The position numbers were made by a program, and so were the translations under genes. Below, piece by piece: positions 1 through 13,900 of a stretch of 64,000 nt of DNA. The notes under the pieces are model-generated. The model saw nothing but the letters and a program-made list of their open reading frames with translations. It searched no databases and was not told the origin of the DNA. Position 1 is the stretch's first letter. Every line of letters begins with the position of its first letter. Origin of the DNA: Strongylocentrotus droebachiensis (lineage: Eukaryota; Echinodermata; Echinoidea; Camarodonta; Strongylocentrotidae); assembly GCA_035222895.1 (NCBI GenBank), contig JAVYIG010006379.1, positions 1 to 64,000 on the forward strand, written 5' to 3'.

Positions 1-1849
1 AAAGTTTAAGGCAGCCATAATGGAAGAACATTGCAGGTAGTTAGAGAATAACGAAAAGTCAATATGATTTGTAAACTGCACCAAAACAATTGAGATACAT
101 AGAAGTTCATGTACAAACTATGTGGCTTCATAAGGGATAAAGAGTAGATTAAAGCCATGGTCTAACTGGTACAAAATACAACATCCAATGCAAAACCGTA
201 ACATTATTAGATCTACATGTATATGTGCAATATAAGTCATAACAACTTCATCTTAATAGGGGCATTCACATGCTCCCAAAAGGCGAGATTCTGATCGTGA
301 TCAGAATGTCGCTTTTACTGCAATCATTCACATGTCTGAAAAAAATCCCAATAGCAACTAGAGACCAGAGTCTGATTTGAATTTTTTCTTTCAACTTCTC
401 TGTTATTTTTCGAAGGTATTTCCTTGATTTCTTGTGTCATCTTATGTGTCTTTTTTTTCTCCCTTTGTTTACTCTTTGTATTCTCCTCTCTTTCCAAATG
501 TATTTCTTTGTTTTTCATGTAATCTATCCTTGGGTCTTTTCTTATGTATCTAGATCCTCTGCTCTTTCCTTGTGTATTTCTTTGTTTCTATTTTTTCTCG
601 CGTGGTACAATGTGGGATATAAAATTTCAATATTCAAATCTCATTATTCGTCACATGCACAATGCTCGGCCCCTTTAGATTTTCTGAAAAATCACTCACT
701 ATTTTGGATTCACAAGTACATTTGATAAAAGTTAAATCCTGATCTTGATTCAAATATCAATATTTGAACCTCAGTAAATTGTGAGTGCCCCTGTAGTTTC
801 ATTTTTGTTTAGATCAAGATGTAACTGTCAGATGTAGATCTAGTTTTAGATGTAATGCAGATCTACATTGTATGTTGAAATAACAGCATCCAAGTATGTC
901 CCTATAGATTAAATACATTTGATGCCAGAAAGAAGTTATAACATTAAAAAACAAAAGTTTAGAATATTAGACATATAGAAATATACATGTAGGTCTGACT
1001 AGACTTGGATCCAGGCGCAGATCCAGGATTTCTCAGGGGAGGGGGCCCAACTTTTTTTTTTTTGCTCCTGAAAATTTGAAAATCGCGCTGGCCGAAAATT
1101 TGCTCACTGCTTGGATCTTACCAATAAATGCTGCCAATTTCAAACTTCCTGTATCTATAGTCTAAACATTTATATATGAGTCATTCCATGAAGCTGGGGC
1201 AAAAATATGACAGTGTCCATGTAACGTAGGTATGAGATCTTCTACTATACACCTGGAAGATGAAATTATCTGTTGAAGATTTTTATGCAATAAATAATGC
1301 CCTGCCAGAATTGTTTCTGTTTTAGTTGCTTTTCTTCAAAATCTTTGCTTGATACACATTTCTCTTTTTACCAGCGTTACACGATGGACACATTCATATA
1401 ACATTACATAAACTTTGGGTCTATAATATTGATTCACCATGAAGCTTGAGTACTTCTACTAAAGACAGTTGGCTATGCTTTTTATGCTTAACTCAATTTT
1501 GAGCAAACGTTATTGTTACAGTTGATAGGAGACATAGTTTCTGGTTTGTCACAAAAACTGCCCTAACTTTCTGGACGGACCCATATATGGAGAATCTTCC
1601 ATTTGTATTCACAATTTTGTTTGACCTATACATAGCTTCCTTAGTTGGATTTGAACAGGGGTTATCAATCTCATTTTTGTCAATCCTCTTGTATGATCCA
1701 ACTCAGATTTTTCTATGTAAAAAAAAGGGGAAAGTGCACTAGGATTCTATCATCGACTCAAAAAACAAAGGTTGAAAAAGTAAAACCCCCTAAACCATTA
1801 TTCCACTTTGGAAAGCAAAAGCAACTTGTTTCTCTTTTCTAATCAACAG
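1..1849. other. Upstream/intronic DNA, no exon recognised
   Basis: No coding exon could be supported here. The first visible exon downstream enters in phase 1, so an upstream exon ending after the first base of a codon must exist, either in this stretch or before the window. From about 1665 the sequence is the first copy of the repeat that also surrounds the exons at 3062 and 3830. Around 1010-1095 there is a fragment of what looks like a dispersed repeat (GGATCCAGG-type with a purine tract and poly-T). Confidence 0.5.
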
Positions 1850-1936
1850 TTGATACGTCTGAAGATGAATGCAGAATCCAGTTCTCGGATGTAGAAGGGC
1901 TTGATGGACATAAAGAGGGTTATACAGAACTTTCAA
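1850..1936 (+). CDS. DUF7869 gene, acidic repeat exon A1
   Basis: 87-bp exon between a strong acceptor (polypyrimidine then CAACAG) and donor GTAAGT. It is phase 1-1 and encodes 29 residues including DTSEDECRIQFSDVEGLDG. It lies in the first copy of a tandem genomic repeat, and its flanking introns match those of the exons at 3062 and 3830. Conservation of both splice sites and the open frame in all copies argues that it is a real exon. Confidence 0.8.
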
Positions 1937-4900
1937 GTAAGTTGTACGGTCATTTAGCAGCAGCAAACGGTTTATTGCCATTTAGCCCGGTGCCACTTGG
2001 TCCTTTACCTAGCTAACCTGTTAAATAGCATCCCCCCTTATTTCAAGTTTAGAAAATAAGACATACATATTTTATATAGGTCTAACTTGACTTGGATCTT
2101 ACTGATAAAAACTACCAATTTCACACTTTCTGTATACAATTTATATACATGTAGATGGAGAATCTACCATTAGTATCTACAATTTATTTTGGTCTATATA
2201 TATCTAGTTGGATTGGAACAGGGGTAACAGGGTTTTAATATTTAGAGTGAAAATTAGGTAGTGGACATACATGTATGCCACAATGAAGGGTAAGTAAATA
2301 TCACTTATGATAGGACTTCGCTTTATTTTTTATTTTTTTAATGGGAAATTTCTAACATCCAGTTAAAGTTAAATGAATCAGTATACCCGGTAGGCATTCT
2401 GCAGTAGGCACAAATGAACATAGAGCTGAGATCTTTCTCTTTATCAGAGAATACTACATGCATCTAGGTTAAACTCGTAAATCATATTTTTAAAACCCTG
2501 GCTGCATGGTGATTATTTTTTTAGAGATTATTTTCTCCTTCACACTTGTAAAAATGTTTTGTCAACATTTTTTTAGCTTTCATACCTTGATCTAGCTTTA
2601 AAGAGAGAGAGAGAGAGAGCAAAAGTTATGTATAGACCAAGCAGTAGATTTCTAGACTAGATGATTCCCATTCCGTCTTTCTCCTCTCATATATTTTCAG
2701 CCAACTCTCAGTGTGGCTCTGTGGCCATACAAAAAAAGAAAGAGGAAAGTCAATGTTATTGTCATTAAGGATTTAATTTAATTGTAACAATGCTGACTGA
2801 CTGATTAAAAGGCTTTCTCAAATATACTTTTCTGCAGTTTTGGCATTTCCTAGATGAAAATAAAGCGAACATGTATTTCAATCTCATTTTTGTCAATCCT
2901 CTTGTATGATCCAACTTGGATTTTTCTATGTGAAAAACAGAAAATTGCACCAGAATCGTATCATCCACTCCCCCAAAAAAAGGTTGAAAAAGTAAAACCC
3001 CCTAAACCATTATTCCACTTTGGATAACAAATGCAACTTATTTTTCTTTTCTAATCAACAGTTGATACGTCTGAAGATGAATGCAGAATCCAGTTCTCGG
3101 ATGTAGAAGGGCTTGATGGACATAAAGAGGGTTCTACAGAACTTTCAAGTAAGTTGTACGGTCATTTAGCAGCAGCAAATGGTTTATTGCCATTTAGTCT
3201 GGTGCCACTTGGTCCTTTACCTAGCTAACCTGTTAAATAGCATCCCCCCTCATTTCAAGTTTAGAAAATAAGACATACATATTTTATATAGGTCTAACTT
3301 GACTTGGATCTTACTGATAAAAACTACCAATTTCACACTTTCTGTATACAATTTATATACGGTACATGTAGATGGAGAATCTACCATTAGTATCTACAAT
3401 TTATTTTGGTCTATATATATCTAGTTGGATTGGAACAGGTTTTTTTGTGTGGATATTTAGAGTGAAAAAATAGGTATTGGACATATGACACAATGATGGG
3501 TAATTAGATGTCACTTTTTATAGGACTTGTCATTATGGATTTAATTTAATTGTAACAATGCTGCTTGACTGATTCAAAGGCTTTCTCAAATATACTCTTC
3601 TACAGTTTTGGCATTTCCTAGATGAAAATAAAGTGTACATGTATTTCAATCTCATTTTTGTCAATCCTCTTGTATGATCCAACTTGGATTTTTCTATGTG
3701 AAAAACAGAAAATTGCACCAGATTCCTATCATCCACTCCAATAAAAAAAGGTTGAAAAAGTAAAACCCCCTAAACCATTATTCCACTTTGGATAGCAAAT
3801 GAAACTTATTTTTCTTTTCTAATCAACAGTTGATACGTCTGAAGATGAATGCAGAATCCAGTTCTCGGATGTAGAAGGGCTTGATGGACATGAGGAGGGT
3901 ACTACAGAACTTTCAAGTAAGTTATACGGTCAAATTAGCAGCAACAAATGGTTTATTGCCATTTAGTCCGGTCCCACTTGGTCCTTTACTAAGCCTGTAA
4001 AATAGAATTTATGTTAAATAAACCATCAAACCAAATATTTGAATCTACCATAAACCCAGTTGTCCAAACTCCAAATTCTGCAGCACGCAACGGTACCCTA
4101 GCTGTTTTAGAAACACACTCCTTTCACCCCTACTCTGAAATCACTTCACTGGCTGCCAGTCAGAGATCGCCTTATTTAATAATTTTTGGTTCCGTTTTCC
4201 ATTGTGTCAAGGGTTCTGCTCCGTATTACAATGTAAGTCTAGTTCACAAATACACTCCTGTCAGATCTTTACATTCATCTAACTCTGATTCTCTTGTTGT
4301 TCCAAAATCTACAAACACATGGGGGGGGGGGGGACGATGAGCTTTTGCCCACGGTGGTCCTGCTCCAATTAGAAATTGCAGTTCTTCAGATTTATTCAAA
4401 AGCAATCAAAAACTTACTTGTTTAATGCGCCTTCCCATTGATTATTGAATTCTTCTTTTGTATTTCTACTCTTTATTTTTCTCACTTCTTTATCTTACTC
4501 TGCATCTGCAACACTCTACGGAGTGGGATTGGGATATTATAAATCATAAGAATTATTATTATATCACTTCATGCACACCTGGTTTGTCCACTAGCTAGAA
4601 TACTGCATCTTGTCCAATTATCATTCAGCCTGTTAATAAGTAGGGGTAATTAATAGCCACTTTGTATCCAAATTTGGTCTATTACCACTCCTTGCCATAA
4701 TACAAATGGTTTACACCCAGTTAGTCTAATACCCATTTATGGGTAGTTTTGCAAGAATCACTTCAGGAAATTTGCTGTCAGACTGGCAAAAATGACCAGA
4801 ACTATATTTCAAGATTCAAATTTCCTCTGATAGTTGCCAATGTGACTATCTTGATTATTGGAACTTCTGACCATTCTCTGAGGGCTCATGAGACTGACAA

Positions 4901-7900
4901 TTATTATGTCTGATATGCTAATCAACAGCATGAGTGTAGGTTAAGTAGTACACCTAGTTTATTGATTGACGCAGAGCCATATGAAAATAGTTATAAGAAG
5001 TTATGAGTGAGTAGACTTCAACTTTGTCTTTCTGTAAACATTGGTTGATTTTTAATGGAATATGGATGGAGTGATGATTGGTGAGAGGTGATGCCATCCT
5101 TCAATAAGGGATACTTTTTCATTGATTTTGATTAGGCCTATACATGTACATGTATGTTTATTCTGTATTATTATTATTCTGTTATTTCACACGCAGGTGC
5201 AGATATGTCTGAAGAGGAATGCAGAATCCAGTTTTCAGATGTTGAAGGGCTCGATGGACGTAAGGAGGGTACTAAAATACTATCAAGTAAGTTGTATGGT
5301 CAAGTTCCTGCTCGGACCTGCTCATACCATTACTGTGTCCAATCCAGTCTATAGCATTAACTTGGCATGGATGGTCATCTTATACTTTTACATCCATCTG
5401 AAATTTAAAGTCTGCCTCAAAAATGTGGAATTTCCATGGTGCCATTTTTTCAAAGCATGCAGGGCTTAACCCTATGTTAAAGAGGGGGGGGGGGGGGGCT
5501 CAATTTGACCCCCCCCCCTGTAGTAATTTAGTGACTACTCCGGAACCGCATAAAAAGAGATAAAACATTGGTTGTTTTGGTCTTGTTTAAAGTCTAGGTG
5601 TTTGTTTTGGTGTCAAAATAGTTGAATTGTAGTTAGAAATGAAATAAAACAACAAAAACAATAAAATACATAAGTTAAAGAAACAATGAAATAACATAAG
5701 AAATTATCAAAACAAAAGATAACATAAGGAATAACCTGGCTCTTCCCATTTTTGGGGTCATATTATTATTCCAAATGGTCTATCAAATATATGTAGTGAA
5801 AAAGAATGCTTTAATATGAATAATATATTATTCATAGGTAAAAATGTGAATTTGTATGACCTTATTTGCATAAATTACCATAAATATGCAAATGAGTGAA
5901 TTTTTCAAACAATTGAAATTACCATCGTATTCTATACACTTCACTCGACATGCATGCAAATTTCTGTGGCGATTGGCCAAGATCTTAGGGGGGCCGGGGT
6001 CAAAATTGACCCCCCCCCCCCCCTCAGTAAAAACCTGGTCTGAAATAGGGATAAAGGTAATACAAAGTTTCAGGAAATTTTGAAAATTGGGTGGATAGTG
6101 ATTCTTGACAATTTTGATATATTTGGATGAATTTCGAATAGCGCCTACGGCCGTGTAATGGTAGCCGCGACCATGGAAATCTCAGAATATGTAGTTGTGT
6201 TTTAATTAGTATTGTAAGTATCTTGTTATTTGTCAACAAAAATCTAAGAAATCTGACGAAAATATTTTGAGGGCTTATATTACCAGAACTCTATATTATC
6301 TTTATAGGTACTACATGTATGTCCCATGTGCAGGCCCAAAAAATGAAAAGGTTAAATTTGAACGGCATGTGAAAGACAATTCTAATTTAGAACAACCCTC
6401 AAACGAAAGGGCTTAAAAATGGCTTTTAGTGGGAAAATAACGAACATTAGTTGTCAAAACGACTTTAGTGATTGCAATCACTTAAGTAATACTGGTAGTC
6501 TGATTTTCAGACCCTTTTACTGAATGGTCGTACGTTTTGTGCTGCACAAAGATTCAATGGGTGGTATTCTCATAAGTTAAGCCGGGACTAAAAAAACAAG
6601 AATTTTAGTTTACACTTCTATGGAATGCTAGGTTTCATCTTCCTCCTTCAATATTCATGACAAAGATAATCTGCCAAAGACTTTGTTGAAATTCAGTTCA
6701 TTACTCATATTATCTTTTTCTTCCCATTTCATTGCAAAATTAATTTTTTGGACACTTCATTGAAGGATTAATATAATCTGTACAGGGTAAATGAGTTGGC
6801 AACTGGCACTACATAAAAGTGTAGACTAACTTAGCACGCGCTAACTTATTACGCGCTACCGGAATACCACCCAATCAGTTTAATTTTGGTGCATGAATTT
6901 TAGAAAATTCACTTACTGTACCACAAGCACGTATTTAGCAGCTATGCAGTTGTTGCTGTTTTACACAAAGTTGTGATTTATTCCTCTGTCTCTATTTAGT
7001 GGCCTGCATACATTTCTCTGATGTAGAAGGACTTCATGGAAATCAAAGTGGAGCCAAAGGTATGTTTGTTACTTTTATGAAGCAAATTGTCATGAATCAG
7101 GAAAAATGCTGCTGTTCAGCTGTCCATGGTCAAATTTTACTGATTAAGATGTCAAATTTAAGAAAACATAATATACTACAATGTGAATATATCTGTGATT
7201 AAATCTAGACATACTGATTGCAACAATATTTTTGAGTCGAATCTGGGTTCCCTTTTTATTAACTCTACCCCCCCCCCCCCCCCCCCACTCAAAATTGCTG
7301 TCGGCAGAAAAAAACAGAGAGGGAAGAGGAAAGAGAGAAGGAGAAAAGAGAAAGGTGGAGGAAAAGAGAAAATAAAACAAAAAGAAGTTAAGGATGGGAA
7401 AAGGGAGAGACATGAAAAAACAGAAAACTTGCCAATTTTTGGAAAGTGAATATTCGGGCAAAAGGCCATCAATGATGGGCGAACTATCTTTCATCACGTG
7501 ATTACTTTTGACCAATCGTAGTGCAAGACTCTTTGTATGTGGAATATAATGTAAAATATTCAGGCTATCATTTAATAAGTCCTTATATTATCCCACAGAA
7601 ATGTGGGTCAGCTACTTGAATTAATAAATGTGCTCATATACAGGAGGGCCAAAGTTTTAATCAAGCAGCCTTCACATTCATTAAACCTCATTTAATGTTC
7701 AACTGTTTTCCTATTTTGTTGTTTTGCCTGTCTATAGTGCCTCTTTCAGACAGTGAAGATGCAGAGGCGTTACATTTGGGAAGAACTAGGAGCAGTGATG
7801 ACCATGAAGCTATGGAAGTAGAGAATGAAGGTATAAATCAATGCAAAAAGTCTACAATAACAAAACCAAGATTGCCTAACCCTCCCCTTTGAATAATTTT

Positions 7901-10900
7901 CATTGAGGACACATTTCTTGGAAGAGGATGTCTAGTGTAGTGAAAATGTATTTGGAAAAAAAATATTGTTATCACAATTCAATACATGCATGTAATCTAG
8001 ATCAATTTGTGGATGCTATTACACAAATATTTTGAAATGAAAAATGAGAAAGCGAAGAGGTGGGGGTGAAGGGCAATTAGGATATGAGACCAAGTATTAC
8101 CTAATTGTTTCATTGATTTTTTCATTCATTCACTTCACTATCAGCAAATGTGTCAGCTATGTTATGGGTATCTGGTTATAATAGATGAAGAGAAATCTTG
8201 GAACCAGAACAATAATTTATCTTGATTAATGATCTGCTATATGTACATTGCTTTTTTGGTCTCTGTCTAGTGCCTCTTGCAGACAGTGAAGATGCAGAGG
8301 GGTTATATTGGGGAGGAGCTAGCAGCGATGATCAACATGATGACGCTATGGAAGTTGAGAATGAAGGTATGTGTAAAGCAAAATCTGAAACAACAAAATG
8401 TAGATTGCCTAAATATTCCCCTTTTCAGTGTCAATTTATTTCTATTGTTCTTAGAAGAGGGTGTTTGTGTCTCGCAGGAATGAAATTGTGTTCACTATTT
8501 GACATTTTCTGGAGTCAACCCTAAATATTACTGATATGTGAAATGCTAACTTGAGTTCTGGTCATGGGGTTGAATTGCCTCAGAAACTGTTAAATAATGT
8601 TTCTGGATAGGTAAATTTGTTGCTAACATGCAGGTACTCATGGGATGGATCATCTCTAATATTTGATTATACCCCTGTTTGGATATTTATCATTTTAGTC
8701 ATAATACAAAGTTTTGGGAAATTTTGAAAATTGGGTGGATAGTGAATCTTTACAATTTTGATATATTTGGATGCCCCTGTGGATGTATTATAAGCACTAA
8801 AAAATATAGCTCCTAAAACACTTCTGTTTTTGAGAAAAATTGAATATAAAAATTTACCGGTGCTCCCGGTAAATTTTGATAAATTCCAAATAGTGCCTAC
8901 ACGGCTGTGCAATGGTAGCTACGACCATGACAATCTCAGAATATGTAGTTGTGATATTTAATTTCCAAACGGGAATAGCTAATCGGTCGATTTTAGTCAA
9001 GAACATTGTTTCATAGCTAAATTAATATCTTGACCTTGAGAGGGAGCTATACAACATAAAGAGTTTATTATTTATAATTTCATAAATTTAAACTCGATTT
9101 CAACCGCGACAAAGATCAATGAATATTGTAGGAACGCATATGCTTCCAAGATGTTAATTTGAACCAAATTCATATTTCCTCCAGGTGATCTTGATGATCT
9201 TGATGATGATACAGGGATGACATTCTCAGAAGAGAGCATAGCTGAATTGAAACGTATTAAGGCGGATGTCCAAGATGAAGGTATGCTTTTTTTCGAGTTC
9301 GAGTTGTGATATGTATGATTATTATTAATTTAAGGCCTCATGAACTGTGCAATTAAATACGCATATTTTGCCTACTTTTGGTGGCAGTGGGTAATGTTTT
9401 CCGATGTACTCTTTCTTCCGGGAAAACCTAATTATCTCATTGGCACTGTATGCAGCGACCACAACAAATATTTCCTGATATTGTGTCTCGCATAATCCCA
9501 GCGTGCATATAGTAGCACAAAGGCCATTAAAAATTGATATGCACGATAACAGTACATGCATGTCATAATTGATCACTTCAGAATGCTTGTGCCAATGTAT
9601 GTAGTAGGCATGACAAAAAGGCCCCATGTAATTATACTTACTACTTGCTTACTACAAAATTATAAGTTCACAATATCGATAAGATTTCTTACAAAATTAT
9701 GGGTGAGGGTCTGTTTAATCAGATGAAACTATGAGTATTGACAATATTTTATGCTTGAGTGAGTACTGGCTACTTTTGGTAAACTCAGAAAAATTGGTTT
9801 GGGCAAGATGCCTCAGTTGTGACTTTGATCAAAGTGCATAGCAGGCCTTAAAGGGCAAGTCCACTCCAAAAATAACTTATTTTCAATAGACGCAGAAAAA
9901 TCAGACAAACCGATCAGAAAAATTTTGAGCAAAATCGGATAACTAATACGAAAGTTATGAATTTTTAATGACATGAAAAACTTTGAAAATCACAAGACAA
10001 ATTGGCAACTCAGTCATGAGTCTGTGACGTCATTGCCTTACTATCCACTAATTGTTTTCTTTATATTGAAAGTACAAATTTTCCATTTTCCCCCTAAGAA
10101 TCTTATTTCTTCACACCAGCATCCAAGTTAGATTGATAGTAATATGTTTTTTTGTGGATGCACAAATAGAGAGTAATTTTTTACGTTATATCATGAAAAA
10201 TGTGAATTTCATTGCTCTAAGAAAAATTTAAATTCTATGAATACTTAATTTGGGATTGTGATCATGTCAAAGCTTTATGGCAGAGGGTGATTGAAAAGTT
10301 TAATTTGGTAAAGCTTCAAATGCAGAGTGGAAGGATATATATGTGGGGATTTACTGGAAAGAACCTTGAAATCAGAATTTGTTATACTTTTTTTAGATAA
10401 AATACATTATTTTTAGGCCATGGTCAGAGAGTGAAAAGAAGAAAAGGCATCGCTATGAAAAGGAACAAGTCAGACAAGCATTTGTTAAAATGGGAGAGTG
10501 TCAAATTCCGTTTAATGCATAATTTCATGACTGTGCTCATGTTGGTGAGCTGAGCTATTTACTTATTTCTTTTTTCTTCTAACATACTTGATCACCTGAA
10601 ATATGAAGGATTGAAAATATATCATCATTTTTAGCATTCAGTTAGAATTTCCCTACCTAATTTCTTAGCTGCATAAAGATGAAAATCATTATGATTTTGA
10701 TGTTCATTTTCAGGTATCATGAAGATTCTTGGCACACGCTGCTGTTTGTCAGATTGCACATCAACAGTTTCTCGTAAGGAGGCATTGGAGGCAAGGACAC
10801 AATTTCAAAGCAAAACCTTGTATGAACAGAGATGCTGGATTCTGCAGTACCTCAACACACATTCTAAATGTGTTGGAGAACAGAAGCATTTTTCCTTTTC

Positions 10901-13900
10901 AGTGGGCACAGCATGGGTGTGCATGGAAGCATGGCGCCTGGTTCATGGAGTAGGGAGAAAGCGCCTCTGGGAGATGCGTCGTCTTTGCCAACGTGAGTTT
11001 TACCACATATATTTTTAAAGGGTTAGCCAAAAATAAATTGATTCTGTTAAAATCAGAAACAAAATTAAGGGATAGATCATATTGGGTTGAAGGAAGATAC
11101 GTCAATTTTTAACCTTTGAAAGATATTACTTATAACAAATGAGCAACAAAAGACATTGCTTCACAGGTTTATATTGTTTTTTTTGCCATATGATAGGTAT
11201 TTCCCCCAAATGTTTAATAATAATACATGAGATTTATATAGCGCCATTATCCATTTTAATTAAATGCTCAAGGCGCTTCAAAATATTAGGAACACATTAC
11301 ATCATGACAAAGAATCGTGTACATTTACATAAGAAAGAAAACGCAAAAATGAAAGAATGAATGAATGTCTGTCTTCAAAACGCAAAATTAAATAAATGGT
11401 TGCTCTTAATATGTTGCTCTTTATATTTTGGTTTGCACGCTATTTTAGATGGAGCCAAGGTACCTCTGCCCCCGAACAGCCACCAGAAGGGTAGGAGAAA
11501 GTCATCAGTCCATTCAGCATTGGCTTGGCTGAAAGACTTTGCTGCAAAATGTGGAGACAGGATGCCTGACTCTCCCAAAATACACCTGCCTTCTTGTCAC
11601 AGCAGAATTTCAGTTTATGAAATGATGAAAGCAGAACTGAGTGACTTCAATGTCAACATTTGCAGCCAGACGCACTTTCTGAAATTGTGGAGGGAAGAGC
11701 TTCCTCATCTTGTCATACCAAGTGTAAGTTATCCTTGATTTACATGTTATTTATCTTCTTTATAAACTCCCAAGGTGGGGGGGGGGGGGGGGGAGAGTTA
11801 ATTTGGGCTCATAGAAAATTACAGAAAATTACAATTTGTTAGGTTTCCTTTCCTCTGATCAGACTTTTCGCAAACTTTCAATGATCAGCTCTTCTCATTC
11901 TTCAGCTTTAAATAAAATTAATTTTATACCAGAATGGACTTCCCTTTGATACTGCTCATCAAGATTCTTTTTGAAGAAAAAAAACTGGGTGCTTATACAT
12001 GTCTATGTACTTGTATAAGAGTGTACCATAGTAGCAGGCCTTAAAGGGCAAGTCCACTCCAAAAATAACTTATTTTCAATAGACGCAGAAAAATCAGACA
12101 AAACCAATCAGAAAAAGTTTGACTTGCAAATGTAGAAAATAACCTGCAAGTGCATTTTAAACTTCCACAAGTGAGAATGGTGCATGATGTGAAAATAGGA
12201 TGCATAGATGTTTTCCAAATCCTGTTTATAAAGATGATGCTAGTTAGGAGGTTCAGTTTAAGGCAACTTTAAAGGATACCAATTACCTAACAACAATATT
12301 TATGTGCAGCTAGTATGTGTAAAGTCAACCATGTAAAATTTTACCAGGTATTGTATTGGTTACTGTTTAAAAAGTATGAAGGGAGAAAATAATAACACGA
12401 CAACCCACGCTCTGAACTCAAGTTGCTCTTGGCTTGCTTGTGTGAACCCATACAGAGCAAAATATTTGTTGTGATTACATATATGGCCCCCTCTAACATT
12501 CTTTTGACCAATTCGTTGACAGCATTAGTGATCAAACCCAACCAATGAATGAGTTATATTTATTTTTTTGTAGATAGTGCTTTGACAGTTTACATGTGTG
12601 CATTTGTATACACAAATAATACATCATTACATGTGTAGCAAATTCACTACATGGATAAAAGGAAGAAAATCCCTTTTTTCAGCATTAATGAATTCTATTT
12701 TTTACTTTTCAAACCAGTTAATGAGCCAAGAAGAAAGAAGTTATATTGCAGTAAAACCAAAAAGTTGTCAACTTTCTCAAGTTTTGAAAAAGAACCATTT
12801 GTTCTTTATTTTTTATAGATTAATAGGTTTGCAAAGTGTGACATGTGCACTTCCATCAAGTCCAAGCTGCAAAACTGTTCAGATTCCAAACAACGTAGCC
12901 ATCTGTGTAAAGCCCGTGAACAACATCTCCAACAGCAGAGGTAAGACATGGATGTGAATGCTCTAGATTTATGCATGTATAAAGGAGAACGTTGAGTACT
13001 GGTCATGTGCTTATATTTTGAAGGTACATGTGAAATTGATGGGTACAATTTAAATCACACTAAGATTATTTTATTTAAAAAAACATGAGGACATGCAGTA
13101 TGTAAATTTCTAATGGAGTTTCAGGTGTTACATATTGTTATTGCGTTTGGTAATAACTTATGATTTTTTATTCATTTCTATTTCATATCATTCTGTTATG
13201 AACACTGCAAAGGAGAGTATTGTATATACAATAACAATTATTACCATGATAACTATCTGTCAGGTATATATTTATGATCATTTTGATTGTGTAGCTGGTA
13301 GCCTGGATAAAAACTTTCCACATTGTGTTAGAATATAAAATGGGAATAGGATATGAAGTCCGGCCGGCCATTTTAGTAGAATACAAATCAAAGTGAACAT
13401 ACTTTCAATTCTGATATTCAAAATAATGGAAGTACATGTACATCAAACCCATTTTGAAATATATTAGACAGTAGAAACTATTTATAAAAAGCTCTGATGT
13501 AACAAGATATGATAACGATGTGATTTCCATGGTCCAAATGATCTCATTATAACTAGTAATACCATCTATAAATGATATTGTGGACCTACATGTAGCTGCA
13601 TGTGCCTTCCGTTCTTGATCAGTATTATACTAGGCCCTAGTATATACCAACCCTCACAACATATCATGTAGCATACACAAGGAGTAAGGGATGCTCTTGA
13701 TAGCTCTTTCTGAATTTCTTGAACCGGCCTTCCAAAGCAATGAAAATTCTATCAACATGCAAGTGAACCATTTTTGTAATAATATCTCTGTTCCTTTTTG
13801 TTTCTTTTCTTAAAGAGCTGAAAGGGAAAAATACTACAAACATCAAAAAAAGGCGAAGGCTTATCCTGGAAAGTACTTGTCAGTGATCATAGATGGGATG

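Larger units (their letters stand above)
1665..4003. repeat. Three tandem genomic repeats carrying exons A1-A3
   Basis: The stretch starting TCAATCTCATTTTTGTCAAT recurs at 1665, 2878 and 3646, and each copy runs on through an exon and its following intron. Copies 2 and 3 are 768 bp apart and also share about 120 bp upstream (from about 2759 and 3527). Copy 1 is separated from copy 2 by 1213 bp because about 430 bp (roughly 2326-2758, containing a GA microsatellite at 2601-2620) lies between them. The third copy stops matching near 4003. Confidence 0.85.

Noticed and set aside
1645-1842. 65-codon frame before exon A1
   Set aside because: It consists of intron sequence of the tandem repeat; the same intron in copies 2 and 3 has stops in this frame.
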